Below are positions 50,885-59,398 of a stretch of 64,000 nucleotides of DNA, one piece after another. The DNA is taken from contig NZ_BMSF01000024.1 of assembly GCF_014649015.1 (NCBI RefSeq), forward strand, positions 17,698 through 81,697. Reading direction: 5' to 3'. The notes below the pieces were generated by a model. That model was not told the DNA's origin and made no database searches. It saw nothing but the letters and a program-made list of their open reading frames with translations. Position 1 is the first letter of the stretch. Every line of letters begins with the position of its first letter. This stretch comes from Streptomyces narbonensis (GTDB lineage Bacteria > Actinomycetota > Actinomycetes > Streptomycetales > Streptomycetaceae). The position numbers were made by a program, and so were the translations under genes.

Positions 50885-52069
50885 ATGCGCGCAGACCAAG
50901 AGGGCACACCTGACACGTACCCGAAGGGCGCGCTGGACGGGATCGTCGTCGCCGACTTCGGCCGGGTGCTCGCCGGGCCGTACATGACGATGCTCCTCGC
51001 CGACCTGGGCGCGGACGTCATCAAGATCGAGCGGCCGGGCTCGGGCGACGACACGCGCGCGTGGGGGCCGCCGTTCGCCGGCGGGGAGGCCACGTACTTC
51101 CTCGGGGTGAACCGGAACAAGCGTTCCATCGAACTCGACCTGACGGACCCCGAGGACCTGGCGGCGGCGCGCGCGATCGTCGAGCGCGCGGACGTCCTGG
51201 TGGAGAACTTCCGGCCCGGCACGATGGAGAAGCTGGGGCTCGGTTACGAGGACGTGCGCGCCGGCAACCCCGGGCTCGTCTACTGCTCGGTGACCGGCTT
51301 CGGCACCGCCGAGGGCGCCCGGCTGCCCGGCTACGACCTGCTCGTGCAGGCCATGGGCGGACTGATGAGCGTGACGGGCGAGCCGGAGGGGCCCGGGACC
51401 AAGGCCGGCGTCGCCCTCGTCGACGTCATCACCGGACTCCACGCCGGACTCGGGGTCCTCGCCGCGCTCCGGCACCGAGAGCACACCGGCGAGGGCCAGC
51501 GCGTCGAGGTCTCCCTGCTCACCTCGCTCCTCTCGGCGCTCACCAACCAGTCCGCCGCCCACCTCGGGGCGGGGGTCGTGCCGCGCGCCATGGGCAACAG
51601 CCACCCGAGCATCGCGCCGTACGAGGTCTTCGAGGCCCGAGACCGGCCGCTGGTCCTGGCGGTCGGCACCGACCGCCAGTTCCGCACGCTGTGCGAGCGG
51701 CTCGGCCGGCGGGAGCTGGGCGAGGACCCGCGCTTCGCGACGAACACGGCCCGGGTCGCCCACCGCGAGGAGCTGGTCGAGGAGCTGTCCGGGCCGCTCG
51801 GCTCGCGCACGGCCGACGACTGGTTCGAGGAGCTCACGGCCTCCGGGGTGCCCTGCGGACCCATCAACGACGTGGCCGCCGCCTTCGGCCTCGCCGACCG
51901 GCTGGGGCTCGCGGCGCGGGTCCCCGAGGCGGCGGCCGGTCCCGGTCAGGTCGCCAACCCGATCCGGCTCGGCGCCACCCCGCCCTCGTACCGCGGCGCT
52001 CCCCCGCGGCTGGGCGAGCACACCGATGCGCTGCTCGCGGCGCTGGGACGCCCCGCGCGGACGCCCTGA
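50885..52069 (+). CDS. CaiB/BaiF type III CoA-transferase
   Basis: A 394-aa enzyme that transfers CoA between carboxylic acids through an acyl-enzyme intermediate. N-terminal VVADFGRVLAGPYMTMLLAD then LGADVIKIERPGSGDD is the family opening. The catalytic Asp is in LPGYDLLVQAMGGLMSVTGE (near residue 150). Next to a glutaryl-CoA dehydrogenase it plausibly makes glutaryl-CoA from succinyl-CoA and glutarate (SUGCT-type activity). ATG 50885 has GAGGGAGAAG upstream. A strong hairpin lies between this gene and the GntR gene downstream. Confidence 0.9.
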   Translation: MRADQEGTPDTYPKGALDGIVVADFGRVLAGPYMTMLLADLGADVIKIERPGSGDDTRAWGPPFAGGEATYFLGVNRNKRSIELDLTDPEDLAAARAIVERADVLVENFRPGTMEKLGLGYEDVRAGNPGLVYCSVTGFGTAEGARLPGYDLLVQAMGGLMSVTGEPEGPGTKAGVALVDVITGLHAGLGVLAALRHREHTGEGQRVEVSLLTSLLSALTNQSAAHLGAGVVPRAMGNSHPSIAPYEVFEARDRPLVLAVGTDRQFRTLCERLGRRELGEDPRFATNTARVAHREELVEELSGPLGSRTADDWFEELTASGVPCGPINDVAAAFGLADRLGLAARVPEAAAGPGQVANPIRLGATPPSYRGAPPRLGEHTDALLAALGRPARTP

Positions 52070-52087
52070 TCCATAGGAAGATGTGGT

Positions 52088-52113
52088 CACCGGCGCTTCG
52101 GGAAGCGCCGGTG
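52088..52113 (+). terminator. Hairpin between CoA-transferase and GntR genes
   Basis: CACCGGCGCTTC (52088-52099) and GAAGCGCCGGTG (52102-52113) form a perfect 12-bp arm pair with a 2-base gap, in practice a TTCGGG-type loop. It lies inside a probable operon, so it may end most transcripts and lower GntR expression. Confidence 0.65.
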
Positions 52114-52143
52114 GGCGACATCGGGAACGGAAGGTCACAGGCG

Positions 52144-52815
52144 ATGAGCAGCGCGGTGCAGAAGCGGCGGCCGCAGACCGCCCAGCAGTTCGTCCTTGAG
52201 GAACTGCGACGCGCCATCACCAGCGGTGAGCTCAGACCGGGCGACCAGATCCGGCAGGACGCGCTGGCGGCACGCTTCGACGTGAGCCGCGTCCCGCTCC
52301 GCGAGGCGCTCAAGGCCCTGGAGGCCGAGGGCCTGGTCGTGCACCACATACACCGGGGGTACTTCGTCGCGGAGCTCTCACTGGCGGACCTGGAGGAGAT
52401 CTACCGGATCCGGGAGCTGCTGGAGACGGAGGCCGTACGCATGGCCGTGCGGCGCATGCCGGACGGGACGTTCGAGACGCTCGAAGCCCTCCAGCGCGAG
52501 GTGGAGCGGGCGGCCGAGGACGGTGACGTGCCCGGGATGGCGGCGGCGAACAGACGCTTCCACTTCACCCTGATCGAGGCCTCCGGGATGCCGCGCCTCG
52601 TCCGCCTCATCGCGACCCTGTGGGACTCCACGGACGCGTACCGCTCGCTCTACTACACGGAGACCGCGCACCGCGAGCAGGCCGTCCACGAGCACCGCGC
52701 CGTGCTCTCGGCCCTCCTCCACGGCGACGAACACGCCGCCGTGCGGTGGCTCGACGAACACCGCGCCCACGCGGTGGCGGCACTCCGCGAGGTCCTGGAC
52801 CTGGACCGCGGCTGA
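52144..52815 (+). CDS. GntR family regulator with FCD domain
   Basis: A 223-aa regulator of the FadR/VanR group. The winged HTH covers residues ~10-80 (QQFVLEELRRAITSGELRPG, ARFDVSRVPLREALKALEAE). The FCD ligand domain follows (~90-215) with NRRFHFTLIEASG and VHEHRAVLSALLHGDE, which supply the metal-binding Asp/His pattern. FCD regulators sense small organic acids. It follows the CoA-transferase gene by 74 bp and probably represses the divergent glutarate genes by the 50773-50807 site. ATG 52144 has a GGAAGG site. Confidence 0.88.
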   Translation: MSSAVQKRRPQTAQQFVLEELRRAITSGELRPGDQIRQDALAARFDVSRVPLREALKALEAEGLVVHHIHRGYFVAELSLADLEEIYRIRELLETEAVRMAVRRMPDGTFETLEALQREVERAAEDGDVPGMAAANRRFHFTLIEASGMPRLVRLIATLWDSTDAYRSLYYTETAHREQAVHEHRAVLSALLHGDEHAAVRWLDEHRAHAVAALREVLDLDRG

Positions 52816-52900
52816 CGCCCGGACCGACAGGCGGCGGCCGTCCGTCGTTACGCTCCGCGCTCCTCGCGCCTTACCCTGTCGCCGGACGCGAGGAGGAACC

Positions 52901-53494
52901 ATGGCGCGGATGCCGTCGGCCGAACGACGCACGCAGCTCGTCGAGGCGGCGATCAGGGCGATGACCAGGGACGGTGTCGCGCGGACGACCACACGGTCGA
53001 TCTGCGCGGAGGCGGGCGTCTCCCTGAGCGTCTTCCACTACTGCTTCGACTCGAAGCAGGCACTGCTCGAAGCCGCGATCGAGACGATCACCGGCAACTA
53101 CGTGGCCCGCGTGAAATCGGCGGTCGAGCCGCGGGCCACGCTGCGGGAGACCGTGCGGGCCGGGCTGCAGACGTACTGGGACCACGTCACGGCACATCCC
53201 GGTGAGCACATGCTGACGTACGACCTCACCCAGTACGCCCTGCGCGAGCCGGGGTTCGAGCATCTGGCGCGCGCGCAGTACGCGCAGTACGTGGCCTCGG
53301 CCGCCGTCCTGCTCGACCAGGTGCGCGCGGTACTCGGCGTGGAGCCACGGGTGCCGGTGGAGGAGCTCGCCCGCTTCCTGGCCGCGTCGATCGACGGTCT
53401 CACGCTTCAGTACCTCGTCCTCAGAGACGAGCAAGTCGCGGACTGGCACCTGGACATGACGGCCGATCAGTTGACGGCGCTGATCGGGGGATAG
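52901..53494 (+). CDS. TetR/AcrR family transcriptional regulator
   Basis: A 197-aa repressor. The HTH is TTRSICAEAGVSLSVFHYCF (residues ~30-49), then DSKQALLEAAIE. The C-terminal helical domain has WDHVTAHPGEHMLTYDLTQY and the dimer helix region LARFLAASIDGLTLQYLVLR. ATG 52901 has GAGGAGG six bases upstream. It lies 85 bp after the GntR gene on the same strand; whether it controls the dipeptidase-like gene downstream or an unlinked gene cannot be told. No target site seen. Confidence 0.87.
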   Translation: MARMPSAERRTQLVEAAIRAMTRDGVARTTTRSICAEAGVSLSVFHYCFDSKQALLEAAIETITGNYVARVKSAVEPRATLRETVRAGLQTYWDHVTAHPGEHMLTYDLTQYALREPGFEHLARAQYAQYVASAAVLLDQVRAVLGVEPRVPVEELARFLAASIDGLTLQYLVLRDEQVADWHLDMTADQLTALIGG

Positions 53495-53542
53495 CGGCCT
53501 ACCCGTCGGTCACTTCGCCAACAGGTCGTTTGTCCCGGACTC

Positions 53543-53571
53543 TTGACTCACTGGCTCCGCACCGCGATTCT
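53543..53571 (+). promoter_or_regulatory. Sigma-70-type promoter of the dipeptidase-like gene
   Basis: TTGACT (53543-53548) and GATTCT (53566-53571) are separated by 17 bp, the standard housekeeping spacing. The start codon of the downstream gene is at 53613, so the 5' leader would be about 35 bases and include the GACCGGAGG site. Confidence 0.6.
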
Positions 53572-53612
53572 CGGGGCGCCCGGCACACCCCCACCGACCG
53601 GAGGCCTCGCCG

Positions 53613-55688
53613 ATGACGACACGACCCTCACCGCGAAGGAGCGGCGGCCGATCCGCCCTCCTCGCGCTGTTCCTGGCCCTCGCGGCCCTTCTCTTCGGCT
53701 CGGGACCGGTCCCGGCGGCCGCCGCCGGAGCCGCGACCGGGGCGTGGTGGGAGCCGGCGTCCCGGCCCTCGCCCGACTCCGGGATCAACGTCACCGGTGC
53801 GCCGTTCACCGGGACCGACGCGCAGGGGAAGGTGCGCGGCTTCGTCGACGCGCACAACCACCTGATGTCCAACGAAGGATTCGGCGGCCGGCTCATCTGC
53901 GGCAAGACGTTCTCCACGGCCGGCATCGCCGACGCGCTCAAGGACTGCCCCGAGCACTACCCGGACGGCAGGGGCGCGCTCTTCGAGAACATCACCGGCG
54001 GCGCGGACGGCACTCACGACCCGGTCGGCTGGCCCTCGTTCAAGGACTGGCCCGCCAACAACTCCCTGACACACCAGCAGAACTACTACGCCTGGGTCGA
54101 GCGGGCCTGGCGCGGCGGTCAGCGCGTACTCGTCAACGACCTGGTGACGAACGGCCTGATCTGCTCGATCCTGCCCCGGGACCGCGGCTGTGACGAGATG
54201 GAGTCGATCCGCCTCCAGGCCAAGAAGACGTACGAGCTCCAGGACTACGTCGACGGCATGTACGGCGGCCCCGGAAAGGGCTGGTTCCGGATCGTCACCG
54301 ACTCCGCCCAGGCCCGCTCGGTGATCGAGCAGGGCAAGCTCGCGGTCGTCCTCGGCGTGGAGACCTCCGAGCCGTTCGGCTGCAAGCAGATCCTCGACAT
54401 CGCCCAGTGCGACAAGGCCGACATCGACCGCGGCCTCGACGAGCTGTACGGGCTCGGCGTGCGCAGCATGTTCCTCTGCCACAAGTTCGACAACGCGCTG
54501 TGCGGGGTGCGGTTCGACCAGGGGACCATCGGCGCGGCCGTCAACATCGGCCAGTTCCTCTCCACCGGCACCTTCTGGGCCACCGAGCGGTGCACCGGTC
54601 CGCAGCACGACAACCCGATCGGCCTGAACGCCGCGCCCGTGATGGCGTCGAAGCTGCCGGCCGGGGTCAGCGTGCCCTCGTACGCCTCGGACGCCAAGTG
54701 CAACACCCGGGGCCTCACCAGGCTGGGCGAGCACGCCCTGAAGGGCATGATCGACCGGGGCATGATGCTGGAGCTCGACCACATGAGCGTGAAGGCCGCC
54801 GGGCGGGCGCTCGACATCCTGGAGGCCGAGGAGTATCCCGGCGTCCTGTCCACCCACAGCTGGATGGACCTCGACTGGACCGAGCGGCTCTACCGCCTCG
54901 GCGGCTTCGTCGCCCAGTACATGCACGGCGCCGAGGGCTTCATCGGCGAGGCGGGCCAGAAGGCGGACCTCCGCAAGAAGTACGGGGTCGGCCTCGGCTA
55001 CGGCACGGACATGAACGGCGTCGGCGGCTGGCCGGGGCCGGTCGGTCCGGACGCGCCGAACGCCGTCAAGTACCCCTTCCGCAGCGCCGACGGCAGCGCG
55101 ATGATCGACCGTCAGGTGACGGGCGAGCGCACCTGGGACCTCAACACCGACGGTGCCGCGCACAACGGCCTGGTCCCGGACTGGATCGAGCAGATCCGGC
55201 TCAGCGGCGGCCAGGGGGTCGTGGACGAGCTGGCCGACGGGGCCGAGTCGTACCTGACCACCTGGAAGTCGACCGAGAAGCACGAGCCCGGCGTCAACCT
55301 GGCCACGGGCGCGGCGACTTCGGCGAGCTCCTCGGAGTGGCACCCGTTCACCAGCTACGCTCCGGGCCGCGCCGTCGACGGCGACACGGGCACTCGCTGG
55401 GCCAGTGACTGGTCGGACGGCCAGTGGCTCCGTATGGACCTCGGGGCCGTGCACCGGGTCGGCAAGGTGACCCTGGACTGGGAGCGCGCCTACGCGCGGG
55501 AGTACCGCATCGAGCTGTCGGAGAACGGCACGGACTGGCGGACGGCGTGGTCCACGACCGCCGGTGACGGCGGCTACGACACGGCGGAGTTCGACTCGCA
55601 GCCCGCTCGGTACGTAAGGATCCAGGGGGTGCGGCGCGCGACCCAGTGGGGCTACTCGCTCCACGAGGTCGCGGTGCACCGCACCTGA
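53613..55688 (+). CDS. Secreted amidohydrolase/dipeptidase-like protein with discoidin domain
   Basis: A 691-aa secreted protein. Signal peptide ~residues 14-38 (ALLALFLALAALLFGSGPVP). VDAHNHLMSN (His near 80) is the metal-binding HxH of the metallo-dependent hydrolase barrel, and further barrel features are MMLELDHMSVKAAG and VLSTHSWMDLDW, as in renal-dipeptidase (M19)-like enzymes. The last ~125 residues (from VDGDTGTRWASDWSDGQWLR) form an F5/8-type discoidin (galactose-binding-like) domain. It probably works outside the cell on a peptide or carbohydrate-linked substrate. ATG 53613; a good promoter lies upstream. Confidence 0.82.
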   Translation: MTTRPSPRRSGGRSALLALFLALAALLFGSGPVPAAAAGAATGAWWEPASRPSPDSGINVTGAPFTGTDAQGKVRGFVDAHNHLMSNEGFGGRLICGKTFSTAGIADALKDCPEHYPDGRGALFENITGGADGTHDPVGWPSFKDWPANNSLTHQQNYYAWVERAWRGGQRVLVNDLVTNGLICSILPRDRGCDEMESIRLQAKKTYELQDYVDGMYGGPGKGWFRIVTDSAQARSVIEQGKLAVVLGVETSEPFGCKQILDIAQCDKADIDRGLDELYGLGVRSMFLCHKFDNALCGVRFDQGTIGAAVNIGQFLSTGTFWATERCTGPQHDNPIGLNAAPVMASKLPAGVSVPSYASDAKCNTRGLTRLGEHALKGMIDRGMMLELDHMSVKAAGRALDILEAEEYPGVLSTHSWMDLDWTERLYRLGGFVAQYMHGAEGFIGEAGQKADLRKKYGVGLGYGTDMNGVGGWPGPVGPDAPNAVKYPFRSADGSAMIDRQVTGERTWDLNTDGAAHNGLVPDWIEQIRLSGGQGVVDELADGAESYLTTWKSTEKHEPGVNLATGAATSASSSEWHPFTSYAPGRAVDGDTGTRWASDWSDGQWLRMDLGAVHRVGKVTLDWERAYAREYRIELSENGTDWRTAWSTTAGDGGYDTAEFDSQPARYVRIQGVRRATQWGYSLHEVAVHRT

Positions 55689-55723
55689 CGCCCGGCCAGG
55701 CGCACCGCGCCTGACGCCGGGCG
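55689..55723 (+). terminator. Terminator hairpin after the dipeptidase-like gene
   Basis: CGCCCGGC and GCCGGGCG form an outer 8-bp stem around a second 7-bp stem (CAGGCGC-ACC-GCGCCTG), with a 2-base bulge. It starts directly after the stop codon and lies 10 bp before the convergent beta-propeller gene end. Confidence 0.65.
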
Positions 55724-55733
55724 CCGCTCCGGC

Positions 55734-57053
55734 TCAACTCCCTGTGGGGCCCGTCCAGTCGGCGGGCACCCGGGCGAGCCGGACACGCTGGGGGTGGTCG
55801 CCGACATCGACGGTGGCCACCCGCTGCCCGGTCGCGAAGTCGATCGCGGTCACCCGGTCGGCTCCGCTCTCCGAGACGACGCAGGACCGCCCGTCACCGC
55901 TCACGGTCGCCCAGTAGGGCTTGGACACCTCGACGAGCGGGCCCTGCCGGAGGGTCGCACGGTCGACGACGGTGGCGTAGTCGTCCATCGTTCCGGCGAC
56001 GCACAGCTTGGCGCCGTCTGGGCTGATCGAAAGGCCGTGGTGACGCGAGTCGTTGACCCAGGTCGTACGGTCGGGATCGGTGGCCGGACTGCCCGGGAGG
56101 TACTTGGCCCGGGTGATCCGGTCGGCGGCGATGTCGTACTCCAGGAACCCGCTGAGGAACGAGACCTGGAAGTACAGGGTCTTCTCGTCCGGGGTGAAGA
56201 CGAGCGGCCGGACGGCGTCGGAGAGGTCGTCGCGGCCGAAGGCGTCGAGGCGCTCGCGCATGTCGATGACCCGGACGGTCTCGAAGGTGTCGGCGTCGAC
56301 GACGGTGATGCGGCGGTCACCCTTCGTCCAGTCGAGCCAGGGTGCGTCGAGGGCGGTGGTGACCTCGCCGATGGACATGTTCCAGAGGCGCCCGTCGGAG
56401 GTGAAGACGTTCTCGTGCGGCTTGTCGCCGGTCTTGAACGAGCCGAGCTGCCGGCCGGTGGTGATGTCGAGGACGTGCACGGTGTTCGCCGTGGAGGCGG
56501 AGACCGCGACCCGGGTCCCGTCGGGCGACACGGCCATGTGGTCGGCGCGGTAACCGGCCACCGGGAAGCGCCAGTTGATCCGTCCGGTGCGCAGGTCGAG
56601 GGAGACGACGTCCGCGAAGCTGGGGCGGGAGACGACCATGGCCGCGCCGTCGGGGGTCGCGTACATGTCGTCGACGAACTGGTCGTGCCCCTCCCCCGGC
56701 CCGCTGCGGACGCCGAGGAAGAAGGCGAGCTTGACGGGGTTCAGATAGATCTCCCGCAGCCGCTCCTCCTTGTCCGGGACGACGTTCAGGCGCGCGATGC
56801 GGCGGAAGTCGCCCCGGGACTCGATGACGTCTGCCGTGCCGTCCCAGTTGTTGCCGACGAACATCACCTCCCGCAGCCCGGAGCGGACGCCGCCCTTGGG
56901 CAATCCGGCGGAGGCCGCTCCCGGGGTGGTGGCTCCCGGGGCCGCCCGTCCCGGGGCGGCCGTTCCGGTGGCGCCGGTCGTCGCGAGGAGCGCGAGGGCC
57001 AGCGCGAGGGTGCCGCCGAACCGGCGGCGGCGGAGGGTGCGAGGGGATGACAT
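55734..57053 (-). CDS. Secreted YVTN/YncE-type beta-propeller protein
   Basis: A 439-aa secreted protein. The Arg-rich signal (MSSPRTLRRRRFGGTLALAL) leads into the propeller. Repeated blade motifs include VVSLDLRTGRINWRF, HMAVSPDGTRVAVSASTANT, VHVLDITTGRQLGSFKTGD and TAIDFATGQRVATVDVGDHP. Blades of this 40-residue type bind or scaffold other proteins and occur in surface-layer and quinoprotein-like proteins; no cofactor motif is visible. ATG 57053 follows GAAGAAGGA. The promoter is good. Convergent with the dipeptidase-like gene. Confidence 0.85.
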   Translation of the reverse strand: MSSPRTLRRRRFGGTLALALALLATTGATGTAAPGRAAPGATTPGAASAGLPKGGVRSGLREVMFVGNNWDGTADVIESRGDFRRIARLNVVPDKEERLREIYLNPVKLAFFLGVRSGPGEGHDQFVDDMYATPDGAAMVVSRPSFADVVSLDLRTGRINWRFPVAGYRADHMAVSPDGTRVAVSASTANTVHVLDITTGRQLGSFKTGDKPHENVFTSDGRLWNMSIGEVTTALDAPWLDWTKGDRRITVVDADTFETVRVIDMRERLDAFGRDDLSDAVRPLVFTPDEKTLYFQVSFLSGFLEYDIAADRITRAKYLPGSPATDPDRTTWVNDSRHHGLSISPDGAKLCVAGTMDDYATVVDRATLRQGPLVEVSKPYWATVSGDGRSCVVSESGADRVTAIDFATGQRVATVDVGDHPQRVRLARVPADWTGPTGS

Positions 57054-57092
57054 GTGGGGTCCTTCTTCCGTCTCGGAACCGCGACTTACCCG

Positions 57093-57121
57093 AAGTAACC
57101 ATGTACATGTCATGCTCGCAA
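57093..57121 (-). promoter_or_regulatory. Promoter of the beta-propeller gene with CATGTACATG palindrome
   Basis: On the minus strand TTGCGA (57121-57116) and TTACTT (57098-57093) are 17 bp apart. A perfect 10-bp palindrome CATGTACATG (57100-57109) lies in the spacer, where a repressor could block RNA polymerase. The start codon is 40 bp downstream. Confidence 0.5.
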
Positions 57122-57216
57122 GCCCTCGTCGTACCCACGTTCGCCTGCCCCTCACGCCAGGACTACCTCCGGTGCGGGATCATGGAGTCCGGAACGCAGA
57201 AGGGACGGAACGGACG

Positions 57217-57889
<673 letters not shown>

Positions 57890-57900
<11 letters not shown>

Positions 57901-57971
57901 GGACCGGGCCCCCTAGAGAGGGGACACCCTAGGGAGCGGACACCCTAGGGAGCGGACGCCCTAGGGAGGGG
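57890..57971 (+). repeat. CCTAGGG-containing 16-bp tandem array at the CBS gene end
   Basis: Units at 57890, 57908, 57924, 57940 and 57956 follow ACACCCTAGGGAGCGG. The first contains the CBS gene TAG stop. Five CTAG tetramers in 82 bp is remarkable for a high-GC genome where CTAG is rare. The first unit shares GACACCCCCTAGGG with the end of the decayed MITE at 28337-28347. Confidence 0.88.
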
Positions 57972-58039
57972 TCCGGCCGGACCGAGATCGGGCCGGGCCC
58001 CCTGGGGGCTGGTGGCGGCTCCCTCGGAGCTCCCGAGGG

Positions 58040-58339
58040 TCAGGAGACCGCCTCCGGCCAGCCGTATCCGGGGCCGGTGTGCCGGGGTACGGTCCCCGCC
58101 CCCACCGCCTCCATCTCGCGGTTGGCCTCCCGCATGAGCTTGCCGGCCAGGTCCTTCATCGCCCGGCTCGCGGCGAGCTCGTCGCCGATCGCGGGGACGT
58201 CCACGTCCGACGGGTTGCAGCGGGCGGTGCCGTGGCCCGTGATGGTCGAGTTGCCGGTGCTCAGCCGCGCCTCGGCCTCCGTCCTGCCGCTCTCCTCGAC
58301 CAGTTCCAGGCCGACCGTCCACTCCTGGGTACGTGTCAT
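58040..58339 (-). CDS. DUF1876 family protein
   Basis: A 99-aa small protein: MTRTQEWTVGLELVEESGRT, then LSTGNSTITGHGTARCNPSD and VPAIGDELAASRAMKDLAGK. This matches DUF1876 in length and pattern (the ... GxGxARxxPxDxDVPxIGDELAxxRAL stretch). Function unknown. DUF1876 genes commonly lie near CBS or universal stress genes, as here. ATG 58339 has AGGAGG upstream. Convergent with the CBS gene, with the CTAG array between them. Confidence 0.85.
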   Translation of the reverse strand: MTRTQEWTVGLELVEESGRTEAEARLSTGNSTITGHGTARCNPSDVDVPAIGDELAASRAMKDLAGKLMREANREMEAVGAGTVPRHTGPGYGWPEAVS

Positions 58340-58435
58340 GGTCTGCCTCCTCGCACGTCGCTACCGGGATCCGTCCGCACGGTGGCTCCCGGCGGCCGTT
58401 CGCCCGGTTACTTCAAGGATCCACCGGCGCGGGCC

Positions 58436-59257
58436 TCAGGGCGCGCGGAAGAGCCGGGGGAAGCGGGGCGCGAGCCACGGCTTGCGCCCCCAGCCGAGCG
58501 CCTTGCCCCGGGCGATCACCGGCCAGGGGTCGAGCCGGCCGAGGGCGAGGAGCAGGAAGGCCACCGGCTCCGTCAGGATCGTGCAGTCCGGACGGGCGGG
58601 CGGCTCGTGGGCGACCCGGACGTCGCCGTCCGTGACGGTGACGCCGAAGCCCGGGCCGCCCCGGAGCCGTACGGCGAAGCGGGCGGTCAGACCGGCGACG
58701 GCGGCCGGATCGGCGACCCTCGGCATCGCGGTGACCATGAACGGGAGGGTGAGGGCGACCCTGCGGGCGTCGAGCATGTGGGGCCGCCCCAGGGCGAGGG
58801 CCAGGTCGTAGCCGTGGCCGAGCATGTGGGTCAGCAGATAGGAGCCGAGGACGGCCGGGCTCATCGTGCCGAGCGGGGTGGTGAGCACCTCGGCCGGGTC
58901 GCGGCGCTCGACGGCGGCGAGGAAGGCCTCGGCCTGCGCCGTGATCATGTCGGCGAGCGGCTCGGGGTCGCGCTCCGCGAACTCGGCGAGGGCGCGTTCG
59001 TTGGCCTCGGCCAGGCTGCCGGGGGTGCCGTCTCCGTAGGGGCGCTCGTGCCCGGCGGCGATGTCGGCCATGAGGGCGTTGGCCTGGGCCAGGTGCGCGG
59101 CGGCCTCGCCGACGGTCCAGACGGACCGGGGTACGGGCAGACCGCCCCGGTGCCCGGCGGCGTCACCACGGCCACCGAGCACCGCGGCGATGTCGCGGGC
59201 GGTTCCCCGTATCGCCTCCGCAAGATCCTCGGGAAGAACCCCGCTCGTGAGCCGCAC
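58436..59257 (-). CDS. DinB-like/maleylpyruvate isomerase N-terminal family protein
   Basis: A 273-aa protein. The N-terminal DinB-like helical bundle (mycothiol maleylpyruvate isomerase fold) includes SVWTVGEAAAHLAQANALMA (residues ~42-61, metal His) and GSYLLTHMLGHGYDLALALG, with the second set of His residues. The C-terminal third (GDVRVAHEPPARPDCTILTE, then LALGRLDPWPVIARGKALGW) looks like an SCP2 sterol-carrier domain. A thiol-dependent transferase role is known for the family; the substrate is unknown. GTG 59257 chosen; GTG 59266 is possible. Divergent from argG. Confidence 0.78.
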   Translation of the reverse strand: MRLTSGVLPEDLAEAIRGTARDIAAVLGGRGDAAGHRGGLPVPRSVWTVGEAAAHLAQANALMADIAAGHERPYGDGTPGSLAEANERALAEFAERDPEPLADMITAQAEAFLAAVERRDPAEVLTTPLGTMSPAVLGSYLLTHMLGHGYDLALALGRPHMLDARRVALTLPFMVTAMPRVADPAAVAGLTARFAVRLRGGPGFGVTVTDGDVRVAHEPPARPDCTILTEPVAFLLLALGRLDPWPVIARGKALGWGRKPWLAPRFPRLFRAP

Positions 59258-59360
59258 CCTCGTCACCCCTCCCCGGACGCCGTCGCCCCGGGCGGAGCAT
59301 CGGTCGGTGAGGGACCGTACCAGGGGTAAGTCCACGTGACGACGGTCTCTCCACAGATCG

Positions 59361-59392
59361 ACGTTGCATGACCATGCAGGATGATGCATACT
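59361..59392 (+). promoter_or_regulatory. Leaderless argG promoter overlapped by two ARG-box-like sequences
   Basis: TTGCAT (59364-59369) and CATACT (59387-59392) are 17 bp apart, and the expected start site is the ATG at 59399; no ribosome site is present. ACGTTGCATGACCATGCAGG (59361-59380) and CCATGCAGGATGATGCATA (59372-59390) resemble the Streptomyces ARG box (TGCAT-rich). ArgR binding there would block the promoter in excess arginine. Confidence 0.6.
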
Positions 59393-59398
59393 CTTCCC

